A stretch of 64,000 nt of DNA from Sambucus nigra (lineage: Eukaryota > Streptophyta > Magnoliopsida > Dipsacales > Adoxaceae), in assembly GCA_949130495.1 (NCBI GenBank), contig OX422215.1:70881244-70945243 (forward strand), given 5' to 3'. The notes below the pieces were generated by a model that searched no databases, was not told the DNA's origin, and was given only the letters and a program-made list of their open reading frames with translations. The stretch's first letter is position 1; every line of letters starts with the position of its first letter. Made by a program: the position numbers and the translations under genes. Positions 25,294 to 37,579 of the stretch are shown in pieces.

Positions 25294-26776
25294 TCAGTTA
25301 GGTACTTCATGTGTCTCAATTGGTAAAGAATCATCTATTTCTGGAGAGTCATTTTCTAAAACATTTTCAGACTCTTCCACAATAGTTGATTCTCCAGTCT
25401 TACTTTCAACAGTAATGTCACTCGTAGTAATATTTATGGATTCCATTAAGGTCCTAGTGCAAAGATTATAAATACGGTATGCTCTACTGTCAGGAGAATA
25501 TACTATAAATATAGCTTTATCTCCACGAGTCTCAAATTTGGATAGGTGTTCTCTGTCTTTGCAGACATAACAAGTACTACCACAGGTTCTAAGATATTTA
25601 AGATTGGGCTTTTTTCGATACCATAGTTCGTAAGGAGTTTGTTTAGAATTCTTCCTAAGATAGACCCTATTGATTATATGACACACAGTTCTAATAGATT
25701 CTACCCAAAAGTATATAGGTAGGCACTTGGCATGAATCATAACACGTGCCATCTCTTGAAGAGTACGATTCTTATGCTCAGTAACTCCATTCTGTTGGGG
25801 AGTTTTGGGAGCACTGAATTCATGTTTATAATCATTATAGTCACAATACTCTATAATACTGGTGTCTATGAATTCTCCACCTCTATCACTACAAATTCTA
25901 TTTACTTGAGTGTCCTTCTTATTTTCAATCAGAAGTAAAATTTTCAAAAAAGTTTGGAAAGTATCAGACTTGTGTTTTAAGAAGGCTACCCAAGTAAGTC
26001 TAGTGAAGTCATCAACCATAACGAGAATATAACTGTGTCCACAGAGACTAACAGTTCGAGAGGAACCCATTATGTCCATATGGATGAGCTCCAAGGGTTT
26101 AGAGGTAAGGATATCTTTAACTTTCTTATGAGGTGCCTTAACAATTTTTCCTTCCTCATAAGATCCACAGACAATATTAGAAATAGGTTTGATCTTAGGA
26201 ATACCTCTAACTATTTCTTGTGAAGATAACTTACTAAGACTTTTTGTAATTTTTATGACCCATTCGATTATGCCATATCTCATTGTCATCCATTCTGGCA
26301 ATGTTACAGACCTCAATACTGTTTTGGACAGTATAACAGTTGTCAAGAGTCCTGAGTCCTGTAATTATGCACTCACCTTTATCATTTAAAATTTTGCAAT
26401 TATTCTTTGAAAAGGTGATAGTATGATTTGAGTCATAAAATTGCCAGATACTAAGTAGATTAGCCTTAAGACCTTTTACTAGAAGAAAATTTTCAAGAAC
26501 ATGCATTCCTACTTCTTGGAGTGTTCATTTACCAATGATTTGAGATGATACACCATCACCAAAAATAACTTATCCTCCAGCAAAGTTAGTTTTGTTTAAA
26601 AGTTTGGTATTATCTCTAGTCATGTGCTTTGAACACCCTGAGTCTAAATACCAACCAGAGGGAGTATGTTTAGCTTTTAAAACAGTAATTACAATATTAC
26701 ACTCCATCTGGGTCAATAGATCATCTTTTCTAACCCAAATATCTCTTGTTTTCATTTTGCGCTTATTTGCTCTCAT
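25294..26776 (-). pseudogene. Copia E protease and integrase
   Basis: The 26776-26570 frame includes the protease active site [13 protein letters not shown]. 26506-26234 is the region before integrase ([16 protein letters not shown]; His residues of the zinc domain in EIWHNRMGH). 26346-25294 is integrase with [25 protein letters not shown] and [20 protein letters not shown], the DDE residues being visible. Two stops separate the protease from the integrase zinc domain and a frameshift lies near 26240. Confidence 0.85.
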
Positions 26777-29147
26777 TTGATAAAATTTGCGAGCATTAGA
26801 TTTTTGTTGAAAAATGTTTTGCGCATGAGTTTGAATTTTATGGACAGTATGAGAATTTGGCTTAGGAAAGTGCCTAGAAATCCTTTTTGGAAATGATCTT
26901 TTAGGTTTGGTCTTTCTCTTCCTATAGTTAGAGTTTTTATCAGGCTGTCTAGGCAGGACGTAATTGTTACGGCTTCTCCTAGAGTAGTTAAAGTTCTAGT
27001 ATAGAGGAGTATTATACACAGGTTTTACTAAACGTCTAGAGTAGCAACCTTCAAAAGAATGACCGTATAGATCACACTAGGAGCAATATAGATTGCTGGA
27101 TGAGGGTATCTCCTTAGGAAAGTCTCTAAACATAGGTTTTATGGAATTTTGATGTTGAACCTTATTCCTAGGGAGTATAGTTTGAAAAGCATAATCACTC
27201 TTCCTAATCTGAGGGCAGATGTATTTAGCCTTAGGTAAAATTTCACACTTAGATTTACTTGGCATCAAACTCATTTTTTAGGGAATGAAAGTCTGGATAA
27301 GTTTTTATAGGTCTTTTGACTCCTGACACAAACTTGATTGGTTCAAAACTTTTAGTTTGTGTCTTCAAATTTGGGCAAAACCCTATTCCAGTTCGATCAT
27401 CAGAATTAGTTTTTAAATCAGCAACAAAACCATCAAAACAGTTGGAATTATTTTCAAATTTTGCAATTTTTTTTAAAACAGTTGTTGTCTTTTCTTTAGA
27501 TTGCTCCAATTCTAATAATGTTCCTTGATATTTTTTCTCCAGAGTTTCATTTACTTCAATCAAATTCTTCAATTTTTGATCAAAAATTTTGACTACATTT
27601 TCATGAGTTAGACATTGGGTAGTATACTCTTCAGTGTTAAGTTTAACCATTAGACTAAGGTCTTCTAGATTCTTAGTGAGATCTTTCACAGTCTTTTCTA
27701 GTCTAGTGCTTTTCTTAACAGTCTTAACATAAAGTGTGTGAATGTCAGGGAGGTGTTCAGTGTTTGAGTCACTAAGTGTTGAGTGTGAAGAGACCCCTAA
27801 GGATTAAATTCTTGAACTCACACACACATTGACATTGTCATTATCGCTTTCCCTTTGACTCACACACCCCGCAGTAGAACTAGCAATGTTCTCAAAAATT
27901 AAAGCATCTAAACCAGTAGCAGCATGATTTATAACAACAAAAGTAGAGCTATTATCATCATTCTCATACATAGGCAAAGGCATATCATAATTATAGATTA
28001 TCTTAGCAAAGAAAGATATGAAAGGATAAAAAACAACAGATGATTCAGGTTCCTCATTTTCAAAATCACTTAAATCATCCCATGTTTTGCAAAAGTTGGC
28101 CTTAGTATGTTTATTGGTCGTGTTCAATTTCGCTCTACAGTCTTGCGCTATATGACCCAATTTTCCACATCTAAAACATTAAATGTTCTTAAAGCCTTTG
28201 TTAGGGCTCATATGAGTGTCCTTGTGATGTTTGTCTTGACCTTTCTCGTGAGATTTTTAGTTAGACTGAGTTGGATAATTTGGCCTGCCTTGTCTGTTTG
28301 CCATTTTATTTTTAAATTTGACAATTTTCTTAAACTGTTTTAACATCAAGGCAATTTGATTATCCAAACTATCTATATCAAATTCCTCATCGGATTCATC
28401 ATTTGGAAAAGTGAGCTCAGGTTTCATCAGCTTAGAGGCAAAACTCAAATTGGAACTAGTTTGTTTCCTATGGGACTAGGTTAATTGTTTCTTAAATTCT
28501 AGTTCCATTTTCACAGTTCTAAGTTTACTACTGAGTAATTCAGGAGTGATATTTTGATCACTCATTTCCTCAATAGCATATATTTTATTATCAAATTTCT
28601 GTGGTAATGATCTTAGAATTTTAAAGACACTTTTGTGTCTGTCATAAGTTATCCCATTAGCATGAAATTTGGTCACAATGTCAGTCAATTTCATGTAGAA
28701 ATCATTAAATGATTTAGAGTCTAACATAATTAAAGAGTTATACTGTTGAACTAGCATCTGTGTTTTAGCAGATTTAACTCTAGTGTCACCTTCATGTGCA
28801 GTAATCAGTGTATCCCAAGCTTCCTTAGAAGTGGCACAAGATGAGATCCTTTTGAACTCATGTTCATTTATAGACATAAAAATGGCACTCTTTCCTTTGT
28901 TATTGTTTCGAGAAACCTGCTTCTCCTCTTGAGTGAATTCACTTAACACTTTCTTAATCCTCTCATTACTTCCTTCAGTGGATGGTTTTATAGGATAAGT
29001 ATATCCATTTTCAACAATATCCCAAACATCATCTCCTAATGTTCCTTGTATGAAAGCAACCATCCTTACTTTTCAGTAAGCAAAGTTGTTTCCGTCAAAG
29101 AGAGGAGGTTTGGTCAAGTTACCAAATCTTTCATTTTTCTCGTCCAT
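26777..29147 (-). pseudogene. Copia E gag
   Basis: Start ATG at 29147, reading [11 protein letters not shown] as in copia F. A Trp codon in the NFAYWKVRM motif is TGA, near 29075. Long open stretches follow: 29063-28476 (capsid-like), 28448-28257, 28160-27804 (zinc knuckle ending GHIAQDC) and 27689-27255 (predicted coiled coil). Every interruption can be placed against the intact F protein. The gag is unusually long, about 830 residues in F. Confidence 0.85.
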
Positions 29148-29206
29148 AGTTTGGTTTTAAGAAAACAATTTCAGAAACACAAGATCTTTTGAAAAGAAAT
29201 TTCCCA

Positions 29207-29219
29207 AGCTCTAATACCA
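29207..29219 (-). other. Primer binding site, copia E
   Basis: On the minus strand TGGTATTAGAGC, one mismatch to the initiator Met-tRNA complement, immediately after the LTR. Confidence 0.75.
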
Positions 29220-29221
29220 AT

Positions 29222-29776
29222 TGAAAAAGTTGTTACTTAGGTCGTTTAATACAAGATTAAACTATTGAAATAACTCTGAACTGTTTTTCGAAGAAATTCT
29301 TTTCTTTAAATCAAATCAGTTTAATCACAAGATGTGTTTAATAAAACATGCACGAGATCTGTTCAAGATTTTATAACAGGTTTAGTAAATCAGTTTAAAA
29401 CAATTAAACTCAGCACAACCAGTAGAAAGATTAAGTACAAGAGACTTTTAACATGGTAAAACCCCACCCAACTGAGGAAACATCCACGATGACTTCTAAG
29501 TCACAAACCAAAAATCCACTAAAACAAAATTCTCAAGTTACAAACTGTATAACACACATGCACACAAATTAGTCCTATACAAGTATATAAATGTACCCAC
29601 TGGCTTTACTTATAACTTCTCTCCAGTTCTGATTGTTGATGTGGCCTTCTCAATTTGCTAACTTCTCCAGTTTTGTTCCAGTCTTTACGTCGACTCTTTT
29701 TTATTCAAGATCTTATAACCAACAGTTTTGTGTTATAGTGTGTCAAGTGTTTGTGATGGTGCTCTAACATATGCAT

Positions 29777-29812
<36 letters not shown>

Positions 29813-31207
29813 ATTTTATACAAACAGTCCTATGAATTACAAATCAGATCTATATGCTGTGATTTTTAGTTTCTCTCTTCTTAGGAAACAAAAGAACTTT
29901 GTTTGACCTTTTAATCAATCTCGGAGTCCAAGGTTACCTTGCTCGTAAGACTGCCAAGGTCATATCCAATTTCAGAGGGTTTTAAAAATGATTTGGAAAT
30001 TGGAAACCACCAATTGTGATTCCAACTAGGTCAAAAGTCTTGTTTCAAAAGAACTAGAAACAGAAAATGATGTTTTGATTCTAGAGTTGAAAAACATTTA
30101 CAGAAAATAAATCAACAAACTGATTTCTCAATATGAGAAACTAAAAATGCAAATCTAAATGTAAATGTAATATAACATAAAATGACCAGATCTATAATTT
30201 CTATGAACAAGAAATACAGATCTAACCTAAAATGTTTAAGTTGGACACAAGAACTTAAACTCAAGAGGATAAAACTTTATCAATGACCTTCAAACCCCTA
30301 CCAACAACACTCTCAAACATAAGGATGGTGTTTGTAAAACTGTTTTAGGATAAGGAATATTGGGGTTTGAAAATGGGTTAGGGTTTCTCTCCCTCTCTCT
30401 CTAGTTCCTCTCTTCTTTCTCTTCTCTCTCTGGTTAGACAAAGTGGCAAAAGTTCTCAGATGCAAAGGCTAAGCCTCCTTTTATACTGAGGGGCGAAGGT
30501 TCGAGAAGGCTGTTCAAAATCAAGGCCAGAGATTTAGTCTTGCCAAATTGACTTTGATCCAACGGTGAAATAAAAACGGTGGATTAAATAGTCTCTGATT
30601 GGCAAAGAGTGGTTTCATACGGATTGGCCTCAAACGCATGCAGAGCGTTGATAACAACAATCCAAGGGCTGATAAAGGACAACGATTATGTGTCTTCAAA
30701 GAAAGACAAATCAGGTCGGTATATGGATGACAGGTTTAGGGCTGCGATCAAGGCTCACACGCGTGTTCCAAAATAATTACAAGAGCACGCTGAGTTCTCA
30801 AGCGCTTTCGGATCCTACCCAAACCAACTTTCAGGTGTGAAAAGGTAAAACCATAAATAGCAGAATGACCCCAAAACTTTTATAATCCAAATTTTATTAT
30901 GAAAAAAAATATTTAAAAAAAGTTTAAAAAATCCCAAAAGTTATTAAAACCAATTTAAAGGGGATTTAACTCACACACAATGAAATGAAGCAATATGTTA
31001 ACAATGTATGCAATCCTAGTGTGTGTGGATGATATTTATACCTCTAATGAATCAAGTGTGGTATAAGATGAATCAAGTGGCATAAGATGAAGATTCTGAG
31101 GCTCTTTGGATTCTAGGGAATGGGACTCTAATTTTGTCACTATTTCTAAACTAGATGAGCACTTATATAATGTAGACTCAAGTGAGTCAAGAGTATAAGA
31201 TGCTACA
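29222..31207 (-). repeat. 5' LTR of copia E
   Basis: Plus strand begins TGAAAAAGTTGTTAC and ends GATGCTACA. It contains ATGGTAAAACCCC near 29453 and a CA microsatellite at 29780-29811. GTTCA follows, matching the target site at 20551. Confidence 0.85.
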
Positions 31208-31262
31208 GTTCAAGCCCATATTAGTGAGTCAAGAGTATAAGGTTCTTCAGTTCAAGCCCATA
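31179..31262 (+). repeat. 42-base tandem duplication across the LTR end and target site
   Basis: The last part of the LTR (AGTGAGTCAAGAGTATAAG), its terminal CA, GTTCA and AAGCCCATAT occur twice in a row, with a few base differences between copies. Beyond the second copy the sequence jumps to copia D gag. Confidence 0.85.
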
Positions 31263-32430
31263 TGAAATTGACATAATTACCTCCAAGCAAGTGCCTAAGA
31301 AAGAAAAGGGTATTGCTTTGAAAACCCGAACAGAGGAAATTAAAGTTTTTGATTCCGATTTTGAGGATGTTGCTTTGTTGGCAAAGAAATTTAAAAATTT
31401 ATTAAGTTTCCAAAGCAATCGAAAGATGCCAAGAAATTTGAAAAATTCAAGAACAACAAAGTAGATTCCACCTATAAGGATAAGTTTGAGAAGCCTAAGA
31501 GAGATGAGTCGAATAAGTGTTTTGGGTGTGAGGGGTACGGTCACAAAGTTAAGGAGTGTCCCACTAGACTTAAGAAAAAGGGCAAGTAACCCGTTGTATG
31601 TAGTGCCACCTTAAGTGATAGTGATCCGGAAGAGGGAGAGAGTTCCCCCATTGAGCGTAACTTTGTTGCATTTATGGCATGTCAAGTGAACGACGACAAT
31701 TCTCATGTGAATGACACTTTCGAGGAGGTTTTGAGTGAATCCCATATTAGTGAGGGAGAAGAGAGTTAAGAGGAGGAAGTAGATGTGAAAGAGTTGCAAG
31801 TTGCATTTAATGAGTTATATGCCGAGACGGTGAAGGTGAAAAAGGCAAATGCAAAATTGCAAGCTAAATTGAATGAGCCTGCCATAGAAAATAATGATAG
31901 TTTGATTGAAGATCTTAGGGCACAAGAGAAGACTCTTAGGGAGAAAATAGAGTATGTCGAGGGTGAGAGAGATAATCTCTGTGGTTTGATGGAGTCTTTG
32001 AAAAAGGAAATTCTAGAGTTTGAGGAGTCTAGGCATTTGCTCCAGTCTAGGATTCAAGAGTTGGAGGAAAGATTGAGAGACTCGTCTAGAGTTAAGTTTG
32101 ATTTGGAGGCTAGGTCGGAGAAGTTAGATAAGATCTTAGGCACCGTCCAAATTAAAGGAGATAGGGGTGGTATAGGTTTTGATGAGAGAGTTGTTCCCAT
32201 TGCCCCCGCACGTGTGAGAATCACTAGGAAGGTTAGAAAAGGTCCACATATAGGTAATCATTTCCACCGTCTCTACACTTGCATGTTTTGTGGTAGGAAA
32301 GGTCACCTTAGGCGTTATTGATACGAACTTAGACAAGATCCTAAGAAGTTTAGGAATAAAGTTTCCCCGGTTCCCCAAACCCCCAAGCATTGTTTTACAC
32401 CTACTTGGGTCAGTAAATCGGATTTAGTGA
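31263..32430 (+). pseudogene. Copia D gag fragment, plus strand
   Basis: The frame from 31264 reads KKEKGIALKTRTEEIKVFDS and ALLAKKFKNLL, as in SIRE-type gag, then shifts frame. A zinc knuckle CFGCEGYGHKVKEC lies near 31520-31560. Two in-frame stops follow, then an open frame 31785-32321 with a strong heptad pattern (coiled coil) and a second knuckle CMFCGRKGHLRRY whose last Cys codon is a TGA. The start of gag is missing at the left junction. It could be mistaken for a host coiled-coil gene, but both knuckles and the order match long copia gag. Confidence 0.8.
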
Positions 32431-32610
32431 CTTAGGAATAAAACTTCATGATTCTCGTTTGGTTGCACTTGATTCTTCCCATGCTAAATCTAAAGGATGA
32501 TAGTGTTGCCATGTTTGTCATATGCTAGTTTTCTTCATGATATATGCATTGCTAGTATAGTGACATGTTTATCTCTTTGTATTATAGTTTTTCATTTAAT
32601 TTGAGTCCTA
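32431..32610 (+). other. Copia D non-coding sequence up to the gypsy C target
   Basis: Ends with TCCTA at 32606-32610, the left copy of the gypsy C target site. The protease and pol expected after gag are absent. Confidence 0.5.
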
Positions 32611-33284
32611 TGTAATACCCCGTATTTTTATGACTTTTTAATTTTGGGGATTTATTTAAATTAATTAGAGATATTAATTTAATATTAATCCGAAAAATCA
32701 TTTAAATACTTGCTAACGTGATGAGAGTTAGTAATTATTGGAATTGTGTTGTAAATTACTTTATGGGTAAAGTAAGAGGTGTAATTGTATTTAGTAAAAT
32801 TATCACGAGAATCTAATTTGATAATTTTGGAAATTTATCGGGACGCGCTTGTGTCGGGTCGGGATTAAATTCGAATTATTAAAGGTGAATAAATTATAAG
32901 TCACACGTATGGTCATTTTGAGTGCGTCAATGTGTCCGTAAGGGTCGAGATAGTCAAAATAATGTACCCGGGAGTTTAGTTTGGGTCTTGGGGCGTTTCT
33001 AGGCCTAATTAACACCCCGGGAGGGCGATTTAGACATTTTACATTTTTGGGCATGAAAACCCACGAAATTTCTAAGAGTATATTAGATAATAGGTGTTGT
33101 CTTCTAGGGTTAGAACAACCAAAAACCTAAGACGGCCATTGGAAGGGAAGAGGAGAAGCTTTCCAAGGAGTTAAAGGCCAAGAACTCCACCGTTTGCATT
33201 GCCGTCGCCGCCAAACTTTGGATCGCGCAACGAGGATCGCAACCACACCAATATTGTCCACTAATCTAAACCAAGAATTCCCAG

Positions 33285-35093
33285 GAAAGTATCTATCTTG
33301 CTCTATTTCAGTTAATGCTTCAATAATATTATTCTAGGGTTGATTAGGACTAGTTCTTATGCAAGAAAGCATGTATTGGAAACTCTAATTTGCAAGTTGT
33401 AGAGGTAAAGGACATATTCTGGAAATCGAATACACATGTAAAGGTTGAACCACGAAATTGCAGTAAATTAGGAGTACGAAATCTGGGAAAAGAATGGGAA
33501 GAAACTAAATAAAGAAAATATTAGGGTTCTTGATATTTTTATGGATTAGGCCCCTTTTAATTCATTATACATGATGAACATTCGCATGTCTTACGTAGAA
33601 TACCACTTATTTGAGGATATAACACTTGTAGTATAAATTTTTGAGAGTTTGGAAGTCAAATATATTGGTTTGGATGATTTTGGAAGAAGAAACCCGTAAC
33701 TGGAAATTCTGCAGTTTCGTCATACCTGCTTGATCGATCTATCGACCCAGGAGCATCGATCGATCGACGCATCGATCGATCGAGCACCTGCCATCGATCG
33801 ATCGACCCCTCCTGGAAAACTCAAATCCCCCTTTTTAAATAGGTGGTTCCAACTTAAATGAATAGCAATTCTTGGACATTATTGTTAGAATATTTTGGGA
33901 GATAAAGAAGACCAGTAGGACTTTATAAAAAAATTGAACCCTTAATGTAAGATGAGATTAATATTTAACGGAGGTGTTTTACACTTAAGGAACAATGGGG
34001 ACGTGTGTTTAAGGGGTGAGACTCGTAAGGAAGTTACGTTGTAAAATAAATGAGTACCTACTGAAATTACACTTGGGGAGATAGGAATTCACGAGTGTTA
34101 CGTAGTAAGTTGGAATAATCCCATAAATAAGAATAGAAGAGACAGCCCGTTATATGGGAATATTTAGTAATGTGCAATGAGAATAAATATCATAAGTATG
34201 GGTCGTGGGCGTACCTAAATTTGAATTGGGAATAGTAGTATACATATATGACTGTGATTGTGCATATACTATATACGTGTAAAAATCATGCCCGCGCTAC
34301 TTGCTATCATTGAGGTTACCGCGCTGGGACAGTCTTATCTCGATGGGACCTTTATGGGGGATATTGACTTGTACCCTAGAACATAGGAATCCTTAGTACA
34401 GGCTATCGGATCGATAGTCAGACGGTCCTAAGAGACGTGAGGGTATGTGCTGACCTCTTAGTGACTTGGAACTATGCTTCGCCTCCATTTGTATGTGTTT
34501 TGTGTTAATACAGTTCGAGAGTGATTCCGAGCTAGTATTTCTCTTAGTACGAGTGATACGGGAACTAGATAGCAGAGTATGCCAGCACCATAAATTTTAT
34601 GTGGGGTGTTGATAGTGTATATATATATATTAAATGCGTGATTAAAGTATATATATATATATAAACTTGAAATTTGAATACTATCTACTGTGACTAAAGG
34701 TAGGCAAGCAATGAACAATTATTTCAACTTCGATATAAGTGTTTTGAAAAGTTTGAGGCAATAATGAGAAACTTTATAATCAAATGAGGCTTATGTGAGA
34801 ACTTTGCTTTTAAAAATTTATTTCCTTAATACTAGAAATTGTCGGCTTGAAATCTTGTGAGTAACTTAAGATAAGATAAACTGTTGGGAGTAGTAGTGCG
34901 GTAGGTGTACACATTATAAGAGAGGTGAGAATTTCTCAAGAGAGTGCCGCACTAATATGATTGTTGCATTAGCCGGTAAGCATTTTAAATACTTGCTAAA
35001 CTAATTTTAAACTGTTTTACAATCGGGCTCTGACTCCTTTCCTATTTTATCTTCTCTCTTGTATATATATATATATATATGTATATATTACAG
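33285..35093 (+). other. Putative LTR intron of gypsy C, donor mutated in this copy
   Basis: The donor here reads CCCAG/GAAAGTAT, whereas the right LTR has CCCAG/GCAAGTAT. Branch-like CTGAC at 35030-35034, then a T-rich and TA stretch, and the acceptor TTACAG/GTGCCC. Since GA-AG is not a usable donor class, this LTR copy may no longer be spliced. Confidence 0.5.
33731..33806. repeat. TCGA-core palindrome cluster, GATCGATC type (5' LTR C)
   Basis: Four blocks of TCGATCGATCGA or near variants, separated by spacers containing CCCAGGAGCA and GCACCTGCCA. Confidence 0.9.
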
Positions 35094-35636
35094 GTGCCCA
35101 GCCACAGGGGCATCTTGCATAGGATCCTTTGGAAGGAACGTGCTGCAGCTTAGGTGGGAGTTGCAGTCCTCTTGCTTAGACGACCTCATTATTGATTCCA
35201 CTTCTAGTTTTATTTTATCCAGTTGGGCATGTGTCGCCCTTTTCCATTATTCTGTTGGTTTTATCAGAGATTGTGATTGTTTATTTCCAATATTTATACT
35301 TTGGGATTGTTAATGTCAGGATGTCTTTCCTTTAAAGTTTTAATGTTGGACTTATTTAGTTGAATGTTTAAATTTCTTGGATTATATTTTCCAGTCAGAT
35401 TTTTGTGTGATTTTTTTAAACTATGGATTATGAAAGGTCTTAAATATTGGTTTTAAATTAAATTTGTAAATTGATGTCTTAAAAATGGTTTTGTCACTTA
35501 GCTTAATTATTTAGGGTATTTAATTGGAAAAGTTATTTTTATGACAGTGATGCTAAAAATGAACCAAGCGTTCACCTTGGTTATAATTTAATAAAGGACT
35601 GATCACCCGATATTTAATTAGGCGGGGTGTCACAGG

Positions 35637-35654
35637 TGCTATTAGAGCATCAGG
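35637..35654 (+). other. Primer binding site, gypsy C
   Basis: TGCTATTAGAGC, two mismatches to the initiator Met-tRNA complement, two bases after the LTR. Confidence 0.7.
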
Positions 35655-35819
35655 TTCTAGTGTCTTTTAGGATCTGTATGGCTTATTTCGCTTTCAGCTA
35701 GCGTTCTTGCTATAGAGCCCTATTTTTAGGATTGTTGTATTCTTGCTTTTACGATTACGTCTTCAGCTATTTGAGATTTGATAATAATTGTAGACTAATA
35801 AAAAATTTTGACGTTTCAG

Positions 35820-36940
35820 ATGCCTCCAAGACGCGCACCCAAGGATAGGCGTGCCTAGGCCAAGCATCCAGTAGCTCCGGCTCAGGGAATGATGAAGGCC
35901 ACAGAGGTAGCCGCTATCGTTGCTCAGGCAGTGAATGCCGCATTGGTGGTAGTGCAACAGGCTCCACCCTAGGTTCAGGTAGTGGCGCCAGTACCGGCAC
36001 AGCTTTCTTCTGCATGGGAGCGAGTTAGGGATGCCTTCCAGAAGGCACATCCCCCAGAGTTTGCGAGTAGTTCGGATATCATTATAGCTAGCCAATGGAA
36101 TAAAGATATCCAGAGGCATCTGCGCATGTACGAGTGCACAAACGTGCAGAAACAGCTGTTGGCTTCCTTCAAGCTAGTGGGGGCCACTTTGCATTGGTGG
36201 TCATCCACCACCACCTTGGAGGAGAGGGATGTCATCACTATTCAGTCATTTTGGATGCGATTTGACAGCAAATACTTTCCATCCGCCGTGCAGACTGAGA
36301 TGAGGTGGAAGTTACTGAATTTGAAATAGGAGCATTCGACTGTTGCTGAGTACGAAGAGGAGTTCACAAGACTTCTCACTATAGTGCCAGATGAGTCACC
36401 CACTGAGGGAAAGAAGTTACTATTGTTTGTGGACGGATTGGCCTGGAGGATCCGTCAACACCTTATAGGAAATCTGTCACTAAGTACCTACACTGACGTA
36501 CTCAATGTTGATTTGTTACACTGCCAGGATCACCGCTTCCATCTGCAGGAAAGCAAGCGAGCAGGAGAGTCCAGCCAGCAGGGAAGGACAGGGCGTAATG
36601 GTACTAGTGAAGCACCGACATCCCAGGGGCAGACTCGTCAGCATGAGCAGAGTTCCCATCAGGGGGACCCTGCCAAGAGATTCCGATCAGGTGACTCCAG
36701 GTAGGGATTTGGGGGATTTAGGCAGGGCCAGTCTAATCAGCAGGGCCATCAGGGCCAATATCGTCAACCGCAGGGTCAGCAGCAGGGCCATCAGGGCCAA
36801 TAGCATTTTCAGCAGGGCCAATGGCGAGGTGGTAACGGCCATCAGGGCCATAATCAGCAGGGACAAAGGGGAGGAAATTTCAGGGGCCGATGCTTCGGGT
36901 GTGGTAAAAATGGCCACAGGCGCCATGATTGTCCATAGGG
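35820..36940 (+). pseudogene. Gypsy C gag
   Basis: Starts ATG at 35820 (MPPRRAPKDRR). Capsid-like segments follow: SAWERVRDAFQKAHPPEF, QWNKDIQRHLRM, FWMRFDSKYFPSAVQTEM and AWRIRQHLIGN. A Gln/Gly-rich linker with repeated CAGGGCCA leads to an intact zinc knuckle CFGCGKNGHRRHDC near 36890-36932. Stops interrupt at several places, including TAG codons near 35856, 35970, 36329 and 36704, so the protein cannot be made whole. Neighbouring frames of the same strand give only shadow peptides. Confidence 0.9.
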
Positions 36941-37119
36941 ATATAGGGCCCCACAGCAGCAGGGTGCCCGTAATGAGACACATAGGCCACTTTTTCCAGT
37001 TTCCCTCCCAGTGCCAGCTCAGGTACCAGCCCTACCAACCATCCCAGCAGCTCCAGTGCAGCAGGGGTAGTTACAGTACGGACGTGTCTATAACGTCCAC
37101 CAGGCAGCAGATCCTCAGG

Positions 37120-37550
37120 CACCACCCGCGATTGAGTGTACGTTTCCTATCAATGGTACTATGGGTCGGGTTTTATTTGATACTGAGGCGACACACTATT
37201 TTATAGCTACTCATTTTACGAAGGCCTTAGGGTTATTGTCCACAGCAGAGAGCACTATGACATGTGTAAACTCACCACTGGAAAATGGATCGTTAATTTT
37301 CTTTATATGTCGAGGTGTGGGAGTAGAGATTGGTAGCTTAATTTTACCAGCAGACATGTTAGTCTTAGATATGCATGAGCACGACGTTATTATTGGTATG
37401 GATTGGCTCGCAGCATACAAAGCCATGATAGATTATTTCAGTGGGAGTATTGTCTTTGCCATTCCGGGGCAGGAGATGTTTGTGGCGGCGATGCCTCGCC
37501 CAGAGGGGGCTCTACCGCTCATTTGTATTACATAGAGGAGGATACCTCTA
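37120..37550 (+). pseudogene. Gypsy C aspartic protease
   Basis: The frame from 37161 reads GRVLFDTEATHYFIATHF and later HDVIIGMDWLAAYKAMIDY. The active-site triplet should be Asp-Thr-Gly; here Gly is Glu (GAG at 37185-37187), while gypsy G retains Gly. This change alone should abolish proteolysis. Confidence 0.85.
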
Positions 37551-37579
37551 AGTAGGTCGTGATTCCCTTAGACTCGATC

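Larger units (their letters stand above)
23528..31207 (-). mobile_element. Copia element E, minus strand, lacking its 3' LTR junction
   Basis: SIRE/Maximus-like copia. The 5' LTR is 29222-31207, followed by a primer site and a damaged polyprotein to 23655. In the related element F about 280 further bases and a 3' LTR should follow; here the sequence instead switches at about 23527 to gypsy B gag, and an E-type LTR lies 1 kb further left. GTTCA after the 5' LTR (31208-31212) equals the GTTCA before the LTR at 20551-20555, showing that both LTRs belong to one insertion into gypsy B gag. Confidence 0.75.
32611..35634 (+). repeat. 5' LTR of gypsy C
   Basis: Begins TGTAATACCCCG and ends GGGGTGTCACA, 3,024 bases. 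Includes a putative intron 33285-35093, palindromes 33731-33806, short TA runs near 34617 and 35061, and the GACAGTGATGCTAAAAATGA box at 35543. Confidence 0.95.

Noticed and set aside
31785..32321. A host coiled-coil gene
   Set aside because: It continues a copia gag with zinc knuckles on both sides and lies between transposon fragments.
33731..33806. CRISPR-like array
   Set aside because: Units are short palindromes with tiny irregular spacers in a plant LTR; no cas genes and no regular spacing.
36505..37206. 233-residue plus-strand open frame in gypsy C
   Set aside because: Wrong frame across the gag linker repeats; the true gag frame carries the zinc knuckle.
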